Origin: Tubiluchus corallicola | Taxonomy: Eukaryota; Priapulida; Priapulimorpha; Priapulimorphida; Tubiluchidae | Assembly: GCA_030141605.1 (NCBI GenBank) | Contig: JAQGDQ010000504.1 | Location: forward strand, 131,501 to 160,831 | Length of the DNA stretch: 29,331 nt | Direction of reading: 5' to 3' | Shown here: positions 19,372 to 27,200 of the stretch, in pieces | How the letters are laid out: every line of letters begins with the position of its first letter | Numbering within the stretch: position 1 is the stretch's first letter | Position numbers and translations under genes: made by a program | The notes under the pieces: model-generated | Told to the model about the DNA's origin: nothing | The model's input: the letters and a program-made list of their open reading frames with translations, nothing else | Databases searched by the model: none

Positions 19372-20003
19372 CGTCAAGCAGTACCAGTTACGTCAAGGAA
19401 GCCAGTGTCAAGGAGAGTCAAACAGTGCCAAGTATGTCAAGGAAGCCAGCTGTCAAGGACAGTCAAACAGTGTCAAGTACGTCAAGGAAGCCAGTGTCAA
19501 GGAGAGTCAAACAGTGCCTAGTATGTCAAGGAAGCCAGTGTCAAGGAGAGTCAAGCAGTACCAGTTACGTCAAGGAAGCCAGTGTCAAGGAGAGTCAAAC
19601 AGTGCCAAGTATGTCAAGGAAGCCAGTGTCAAGGAGAGTCAAACAGTGCCAAGTATGTCAAGGAAGCCAGTGTCAAGGAGAGTCAAACAGTGCCTAGTAT
19701 GTCAAGGAAGCCAGTGTCAAGGAGAGTCAAACAGTGCCAAGTATGTCAAGGAAGTGAGTGTCAAGGAGAGTCAAACAGTGCCAAGTATGTCAAGGAAGCC
19801 AGCTGTCAAGGACAGTCAAACAGTGTCAAGTATGTCAAGGAAGCCAGCTGTCAAGGACAGTCAAACAGTGCCAAGTACGTCAAGGAAGCCAGCTGTCAAG
19901 GACAGTCAAACAGTGCCAAGTACGTCAAGGAAGCCAGCTGTCAAGGACAGTCAAACAGTGCCAAGTACGTCAAGGAAGCCAGCTGTCAAGGACAGTCAAA
20001 CAG
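19372..20003 (+). repeat. 44/45-bp minisatellite in intron 6
   Basis: About 14 monomers begin GTCAAGGAAGCCAG. Two types exist: a 44-bp type (GTGTCAAGGAGAGTCAAACA) in the middle and a 45-bp type (CTGTCAAGGACAGTCAAACA) dominating the right end from about 19800. Open frames across it of up to 175 codons are repeat artefacts, since the 44-bp type shifts frame at each copy. Just to the right (20079-20123) the word TCCTTGAC, the complement of GTCAAGGA, recurs three times. Confidence 0.92.
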
Positions 20004-20284
20004 CTTTAAAGAAGCAAATGGCGAAATGCTTTTTAACGTGAGATTTTTCAAACTTCTTGGATGTCGTTGGCGTCTTTCCTTGACCCTCCTTGACCCTCTT
20101 TAACACTCCTTGACACGTCTGGATGTCAGTTAGTAAGCCCTGTTGTTTTATGGTAAGGTTTTTTGTTTTGTAGATTTTATCTTGCGTCTCGCATTCACAG
20201 TTAGGCAACAGCGCGGCCCGTTTTACTTGGCGTCATCATTGTTATCACGGTGTCTCTTCTTTCTACTAATATTTGATGTTACAG

Positions 20285-20386
20285 CTTGTGCTGAGATTTG
20301 CCACAATGGAGCCACGTGCGTGGGATCAGGTTTAGATACGACGTGTCAATGCGCTGAAGGATATGTGGGGCAGACGTGCGCTTACG
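20285..20386 (+). CDS. EGF gene exon 7: EGF domain 5
   Basis: Acceptor GATGTTACAG, donor TACG|GTATGA, 102 bases, phase 1-1. It encodes CAEICHNGATCVGSGLDTTC then QCAEGYVGQTCAY. It is the shortest of the six EGF domains. The ACAEIC start is very like ACSEIC of domain 4, hinting at duplication between neighbours. Confidence 0.86.
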
Positions 20387-20661
20387 GTATGAATTATTGC
20401 TACCCGGGGGCGTAGCTGATGGGAGGGGGGTTGCTGTTCCGGGCACATTTTTGAACATTGGCGCCTTTACAACAGCGGTGTCATTAGTTTGTTTTCATCA
20501 ACCTGCCTCCTGTGTTTTTGAAATGGGCGTGCATTTACGTAACTCATTTGTCAAGGTTGATTGACTGATTGAACCCAGGATCAAATTGTCCCAAATCTAA
20601 TTATTGTTATAATATATTCTTGTCACACAATGGTCTAGTAGTAGGCCTACTGTCAATTATA

Positions 20662-21120
20662 TACCGTATTTTCCCGTGTATAAGAGACCCTTGTGTATAA
20701 GAGACCCCTTCAATTTTTAGGCAAAAATTCTGGAAAAAAGTTTTTTCAGACGGACATTTTTAGAGGGTAAAGTACAACTTTTTTCAACTCAGTGCGGTAC
20801 TGAAAACAAAATAAAACCAGTTAATGTGTTGTAGAAAAAGAGTACCGGTATATATTAAAGTGCGTACCTGCAAACCTGTAACAGGAAAAGAGAAAACGAG
20901 GAGATAATGCCTGTGTCACGATGCTTGTATTGCTTACAACCGCTTCATAGTCGAACGCGACACGCAAAACAGTTGTAGAGCACTTATTTCTTTAAAATCA
21001 TTAGTGTCACAATTTATGCATCTTATTGAAAAGACTTACTCCCATGTATAAGAGACCCCCTATTTTTAAAGTGAAAATTCTGAGCAAAAAAGGGTCTCTT
21101 ATACACGGGAAAATACGGTA
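20662..21120. mobile_element. MITE with 29-bp perfect terminal inverted repeats
   Basis: The left end TACCGTATTTTCCCGTGTAT continues to AAGAGACCC and is the exact complement of the right end, 29 of 29 bases. A direct copy of the inner part (GTATAAGAGACCCC then AAAATTCTG) also lies just inside each end. The interior has no transposase. Counting TA as the target duplication, the element starts CCGTATTTTCCCG. The superfamily is uncertain. Confidence 0.85.
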
Positions 21121-21157
21121 TTGCATAGGCAAGTTTCAGTGTCTTAATGTTTTATTG

Positions 21158-21158
<1 letters not shown>

Positions 21159-21246
<88 letters not shown>

Positions 21247-21260
21247 TATTATTATTATTA

Positions 21261-21293
<33 letters not shown>

Positions 21294-21400
21294 GATCATC
21301 ATGATCATCATTATCATCATCATCATCATCATCATCATTATTATTATCATTATTATTATTATATTTTTATTATTATTATTATTGTTATTACTATAATTTT
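21159..21400. repeat. (TTA)n/(TCA)n microsatellite in intron 7
   Basis: A long TTA/ATT run with occasional breaks is followed by an ATC/TCA section (about 21292-21340) and more TTA. It lies 40 bases after the MITE. The poly-Tyr and poly-Ile frames are artefacts. Confidence 0.93.
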
Positions 21401-22400
21401 TTTTATTTGTTATGCAAAATAATAATTATGTACTTCCTTTAAAACTGTATCTTTCTCGTGTTTAAATTTTCAACACAAAATTAGCATGTATGATCAATGC
21501 ATTAAAAATTGTTTGGATGTGTCATTACGCCTTTTTTATGTGCTTGTGCCCACTAATCTGGCTACGTCCCTGTTGCTACTAGTAAGTTTCGTAGACGAAG
21601 TACAGTATTCCGATCACTACAGTACTTAAGCAGTTAACTTGATAATCCGTCTGAAAGCTAAATACACTAGAATCATGTCACTAATATGTGTGCTTGCATA
21701 TCAGAATTGTTCATAAGTCAGCAATTAAGTTTTTCTAGTTATTCACATATCCCGAATCTCCATTTCATGAGGATCATTTTGATACCAAGTTCATTGCTCT
21801 ATGTTATTTCTAAGCTGAGATAAACTTAACCTTGAGAAAATCACTGTTAAAGTCAGCCATTGTTTTTGTCGCGTCTCTACAAAACACTTAGCAACCGCAC
21901 ACATGTTGGTTGCTACGGACTTTGCAAAAACACATTGAAGTTGTGTTTAAGTCCAGTAGATGGCTCTTCCTGACGAAGATCTGAGCTTAGCAACAGAAAA
22001 ACCCGAAGCAAAATGGCTGCTATCAGAGTTTGAAAATACGAGTTTGTAGCCAGAAAAGTGGATTTGGGGTTATAAAATTAGATTTTTAGTATTTTTTGAA
22101 CATTTTCTTGATTATTTGATACTAGAATATAAAATTGTTTATATTTAGTATTTTTTTATAAAAAAAACAACAAATTGACATTTGACCAAATTTTTGGTGC
22201 CTTCTACTTTGAAGCATCATATCGTAGTTCTAAGTATGCCGACATATGTGTGGTTTTCAAGTGCAAGCTCACATTTAATAATACACATATTATTGGAAGT
22301 ACTTTTATATTGGTCTGGTCTGTAAACAGAAATCATTGCTGAACTGTTTTAGTCCAGAAATGGATCAAAAAGTCACAAAGCAGGAGATGTAGCTCATTTA
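21400..22400. other. Remainder of intron 7
   Basis: Mixed AT-rich sequence without a convincing exon or repeat. CCACTAATCTGGCTACGTCC near 21550 and the 21840-22020 patch look like ordinary intron. Confidence 0.4.
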
Positions 22401-22404
22401 AAAA

Positions 22405-22495
22405 AATTACATGCGCTGGAATTGAACTCGAGTCTTCCGCAGATGAGCTAGCTTCGGTCGGCACATCTGTTGAGCTCCCGCTAAACACCTGTCAA
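22405..22495 (-). repeat. tRNA-like sequence, probable SINE head or tRNA pseudogene
   Basis: On the minus strand GAGTTCAATTCC fits the pol III B box (GWTCRANNC), and two A-box-like words (GAGCTCAACAG and TAGCTCATCTG) lie 20-50 bases before it. The acceptor and T stems do not pair, so it is not a functional tRNA. No SINE tail is evident. Confidence 0.35.
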
Positions 22496-22578
22496 GACCG
22501 GTAAGTCAACAGGTAAGTGACTGGTAGAAAGTTTACTGACTTGGTGACTGACTTATCACCGATTCAATTGCATTTCAG

Positions 22579-22710
22579 AGGATCCGTGTTATTTGACTCT
22601 GTGCCATAATGGAGGAACGTGCGAGTTGGATATTGTGGCGAGAGAAGACATTGAGACGATTCAGTATTCTTGTACATGCGCAGACCACTACACCGGACTG
22701 CACTGTGAAT
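22579..22710 (+). CDS. EGF gene exon 8: EGF domain 6
   Basis: Acceptor TTGCATTTCAG, donor GAAT|GTAAAT, 132 bases, phase 1-1. It encodes EDPCYLTLCHNGGTC, a longer Cys3-Cys4 loop (ELDIVAREDIETIQYS), then CTCADHYTGLHCE. Reading past the donor gives C-K-stop, and an AATAAA (22714-22719) overlaps that stop, so an unspliced form could end here as a shorter six-EGF protein. Confidence 0.86.
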
Positions 22711-23145
22711 GTAAATAAAACTTAATTGAATTATTTGAGTAGTATAGACTTTTTTCACTTGCTTAGATCTTTACATGGGATGACACTTTGAATGTAAATA
22801 AAACTTAATTGAATTATTTGAATAGTATAGGCTTTTTTGCACTTGCTTAGATCTTACTTGGGCTGCACTGTGAATGGAAATAAAACTTAATTGAATTATT
22901 TGAATAGTAGGCTTTTTGGCTCGTGCTTAGATCTTACTTGGGCTGCACTGTGAATGGAAATAAAACTTAATTGAATTATTTGAATAGTATAGGCTTTTTT
23001 GCACTTGCTTAGATCTTACTTGGGCTGCACTGTGAATGGAAATAAAACTTAATTGAATTATTTGAATAGTATAGGCTTTATTTGCACTTGCTTAGATCTT
23101 TACATGGGACTGCACTGTGAATGTAAATAAAACTTAATTGAATTA
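22696..23145 (+). repeat. About 83-bp tandem repeat containing exon 8 end, donor and AATAAA
   Basis: Six units run from the last 15 bases of exon 8 (GGACTGCACTGTGAAT) through the donor, AATAAAACTTAATTGAATTA and GCTTAGATCTT. Units 1, 2 and 6 keep the GT of GAATGTAAAT; units 3-5 have GAATGGAAAT. A partial seventh unit (GTTGTAAATAAAACTT) follows near 23185. All units keep AATAAA. Confidence 0.92.
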
Positions 23146-23505
23146 GTTAAGTATACCTACACTTGAGACTTAACCGTGGTTGTAAATAAAACTTACTTGA
23201 ATTAACCGAGTAGTGCAAACTTTAAATTTAAATGCATATTCTTAAATAATATTCAAAAAATATTTAAATAATATTCGAAAAATAAAATCGTCTTTGTGGC
23301 AAGACCAGAACTTTGCTCATTATGAAGAATAATCTTTTAAGATGAGCCAGTGAACCAGCTGAGGTGTCTTAGTCGTGTTCGCGTGTAAATGCATCCTCTC
23401 TCCGGGAGGCAAATAACCAGAATCAGCACGACGAATGAAACCGCACAGTGCGATTAATGAACGTGGTCACCCATTCAACTGTTGATGGATTTGTTTAAAT
23501 TTCAG

Positions 23506-23576
23506 CTCTTGCACTTGCGAGCATTGATGCACCGGAAAATTTTCTGCTGTATGACGGGTGGGCAAATATTTTCAAG
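23506..23576 (+). CDS. EGF gene exon 9
   Basis: Acceptor TTTAAATTTCAG, donor CAAG|GTAAGT, 71 bases, phase 1 to 0. It encodes SLALASIDAPENFLLYDGWA then NIFK. There are no cysteines, so the EGF series has ended. Together with exon 10 it starts a new domain (see there). Confidence 0.78.
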
Positions 23577-23815
23577 GTAAGTCAAGTTACATTTTTTGCC
23601 AAAAAAGATATCTGCCGAAAAAGATTTCTGCTCTTGCTGCAGATTTTGGTTTGTCTGTCGACAACAACAAAAACATGACATTGTAAACACTGCAACAGAT
23701 ATTTCTGTTATTGGCATGTCCTACATAAAGTTATATAGCAAATTAAACAGGGATAAGGTGATAAGCTGATAGCTGAAACTGGCTGTACATTAAATTTAAT
23801 TCATTTTATTTATAG

Positions 23816-23953
23816 TTTCCAAGAAGCGATGTGTCACTCTCATCAAGCATTTACGACTTGTGGACGTCCGCTTCATCCTTCAACAACAAGCAGGACGAAA
23901 GCATCCCCTTTAAATCACCGTTAGCGGAGGGAACGTGGGACGACGTTACTCGT
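23816..23953 (+). CDS. EGF gene exon 10: start of an unidentified extracellular domain
   Basis: Acceptor TTATTTATAG, donor ACTCGT|GTAAGT, 138 bases, phase 0-0. It encodes FPRSDVSLSSSIYDLWTSAS, then SFNNKQDESIPFKSPLAEG and TWDDVTR. The pattern of a hydrophobic strand (NIFKFP), then S.YDLWTS, then W..V reminds me of a region found after EGF or fibrinogen-type modules in cnidarian and other invertebrate extracellular proteins, including coral skeletal organic matrix proteins. I am recalling that pattern without a search, so the domain name stays open. Confidence 0.75.
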
Positions 23954-23980
23954 GTAAGTGTTGCTGATTCTCATCTTAAT

Positions 23981-24236
23981 TCATGCCATAGTCATCATCA
24001 CAGTCATCATGTCATAGTCTTCATCACAGTCATCATGTCATAGTCATCATCGCAGTCATTCTGCCATAGTCATCATCACAGTCATCTTGCTATAGTCTTC
24101 ACCACAGTCATCATGTCATAGTCATCATCACAGTCATCTTGTCATAGTCATCATCACAGTCATCATGTCATAATCTTCATCACAGTCATTCTGCCATAGT
24201 CATTACAGTCATCTTGTCATAGTCTTCATCACAGTC
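23981..24236 (+). repeat. 26-bp minisatellite (CATAGTCATCATCACAGT family)
   Basis: Starts about 30 bases after the exon 10 donor. Units of CATAGTCATCATCACAGTCA plus TCTTGT or TCATGT repeat about nine to ten times with small changes (CTTCATC, TCTGC). The His/Ser frame across it is an artefact. Confidence 0.9.
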
Positions 24237-27200
24237 ATTGGTGAAAGCATTTTAAATTCTTATCAATATTTATTGGTGAAAGCATTTTGAATTCTTAAGA
24301 ATTTCCATTGGTGAAAGCATTTTAAATTCTTAAGGATTTCCTTTGGTGAAAGCATTTTGAATTCTTATAAATATTTATTGGTGAAAGCATTTTGATTTCT
24401 TAAGAATTTCCATTGGTGAAAGCATTTTAAATTGTTAAGAATTTCCATTGGTGAAAGCATTTTAAATTCTTAATAATTTCCATTGGTGAAAGCATTTTAA
24501 ATTCTTAATAATTTCCATTGGTGAAAGCATTTTAAATTCTTAATAATTTCCATTGGTGAAAGCATTTTAAATTCTTAATAATTTCCATTGGTGAAAACAT
24601 TTTAAATTGTTAAGAATTTCCATTGGTGAAAGCATTTTAAATTGTTAAGAATTTCCATTGGTGAAAGCATTTTAAATTCTTAATAATTTCCGTTGGTGAA
24701 AGCATTTTAAATTCTTAATAATTTCCATTGGTGAAAGCATTTTAAATTCTTAATAATTTCCATTGGTGAAAGCATTTTAAATTCTTAATAATTTCCATTG
24801 GTGAAAGCATTTTAAATTGTTAAGAATTTCCACTGGTGAGAGCATTTTAAATTCTTAATAATTTCCATTGGTGAAAGCATTTTAAATTGTTAAGAATTTC
24901 CACTGGTGAGAGCATTTTAAATTCTTAATAATTTCCATTGGTGAAAGCATTTTAAATTGTTAAGAATTTCCACTGGTGAAAGCATTTTAAATTCTTAAGA
25001 ATTTCCATTGGTGAAAGCATTTTAAATTCTTAATAATTTCCATTGGTGAGAGCATTTTAAATTCTTAAGAATTTCCATTGGTGAAAGCATTTTAAATTGT
25101 TAAGAATTTCCACTGGTGAGAGCATTTTAAATTCTTAAGAATTTCCATTGGTGAAAGCATTTTAAATTCTTAAGAATTTCCATTGGTGAAAGCATTTTAA
25201 ATTCTTAAGAATTTCCACTGGTGAAAGCATTTTAAATTCTTAATAATTTCCATTGGTGAAAGCATTTTAAATTCTTAAGAATTTCCATTGGTGAGAGCAT
25301 TTTAAATTCTTAATAATTTCCATTGGTGAAAGCATTTTAAATTCTTAATAATTTCCATTGGTGAGAGCATTTTAAATTCTTAAGAATTTCCATTGGTGAA
25401 AGCATTTTAAATTCTTAATAATTTCCATTGGTGAGAGCATTTTAAATTCTTAAGAATTTCCATTGGTGAAAGCATTTTAAATTGTTAAGAATTTCCACTG
25501 GTGAGAGCATTTTAAATTCTTAATAATTTCCATTGGTGAAAGCATTTTAAATTCTTAAGAATTTCCATTGGTGAAAGCATTTTAAATTCTTAATAATTTC
25601 CATTGGTGAAAGCATTTTAAATTCTTAAGAATTTCCATTGGTGAAAGCATTTTAAATTGTTAAGAATTTCCATTGGTGAGAGCATTTTAAATTGTTAAGA
25701 ATTTCCACTGGTGAGAGCATTTTAAATTCTTAAGAATTTCCACTGGTGAAAGCATTTTAAATTCTTAATAATTTCCATTGGTGAAAGCATTTTAAATTCT
25801 TAATAATTTCCATTGGTGAAAGCATTTTAAATTCTTAATAATTTCCATTGGTGAAAGCATTTTAAATTCTTAATAATTTCCATTGGTGAAAGCATTTTAA
25901 ATTCTTAATAATTTCCATTGGTGAAAGCATTTTAAATTCTTAATAATTTCCATTGGTGAAAGCATTTTAAATTGTTAAGAATTTCCATTGGTGAAAGCAT
26001 TTTAAATTCTTAATAATTTCCATTGGTGAAAGCATTTTAAATTTAAAATTTCCATTGGTGAAAGCATTTTAAATTCTTAATAATTTCATTGGTGAAAGCA
26101 TTTTAAATTCTTAAGAATTCAGATTTTAAATTCTTAAGAATTTCCATTGGTGAAAGCATTTTAAATTCTTAATAATTTCCATTGGTGAAAGCATTTAAAT
26201 TCTTAAATTTCCATTGGTGAAAGCATTTTAAATTGTTAAGAATTTCCACTGGTGAAGCATTTTAATTCTTAGAATTTCCATTGGTGAAAGCATTTTAAAT
26301 TCTTAATAATTTCCATTGGTGAAAGCATTTTAAATTCTTAAGAATTTCCATTGGTGAAAGCATTTTAAATTCTTAAGAATTTCCACTGGTGAAAGCATTT
26401 TAAATTCTTAATAATTTCCATTGGTGAAAGCATTTTAAATTCTTAAGAATTTCCATTGGTGAAAGCATTTTAAATTCTTAATAATTTCCATTGGTGAAAG
26501 CATTTTAAATTCTTAATAATTTCCATTGGTGAAAGCATTTTAAATTCTTAATAATTTCCATTGGTGAAAGCATTTTAAATTCTTAAGAATTTCCATTGGT
26601 GAAAGCATTTTAAATTCTTAAGAATTTCCATTGGTGAAAGCATTTTAAATTGTTAAGAATTTCCACTGGTGAGAGCATTTTAAATTCTTAAGAATTTCCA
26701 TTGGTGAAAGCATTTTAAATTCTTAAGAATTTCCATTGGTGAAGCATTTTAAATTCTTAAATTTCCATTGGTGAAAGCATTTAAATTTTAAATTTCCAAA
26801 GCATTTTAAATTCTTAAGAATTTCCATTGGTGAAAGCATTTTAAATTAGAATTTCCATTGGTGAAAGCATTTTAAATTCTTAATAATTTCCATTGGTGAG
26901 AGCATTTAAATTCTTAAGAATTTCCATTGGTGAAAGCATTTTAAATTCTTAATAATTTCCATTGGTGAAAGCATTTTAAATTCTTAAGAATTTCCATTGG
27001 TGAAAGCATTTTAAATTCTTAATAATTTCCATTGGTGAAAGCATTTTAAATTCTTAAGAATTTCCATTGGTGAAAGCATTTTAAATTCTTAAGAATTTCC
27101 GTTGGTGAAAGCATTTTAAATTCTTAAGAATTTCCGTTGGTGAAAGCATTTTAAATTCTTAATAATTTCCATTGGTGAGAGCATTTTAAATTCTTAAGAA

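Noticed and set aside
19425-20103. Overlapping plus-strand frames of 90-175 codons with SRKPVSRRVKQ-type repeats
   Set aside because: All frames are open because the 44/45-bp monomer lacks stops. There is no conserved splice link to the EGF exons.
21026-21422. Plus-strand frames of 89-91 codons rich in Tyr or Ile/His
   Set aside because: They are translations of the TTA/TCA microsatellite after the MITE.
22405-22495. Functional tRNA gene on the minus strand
   Set aside because: B box present, but acceptor, anticodon and T stems do not pair, so it was kept only as a tRNA-like repeat.
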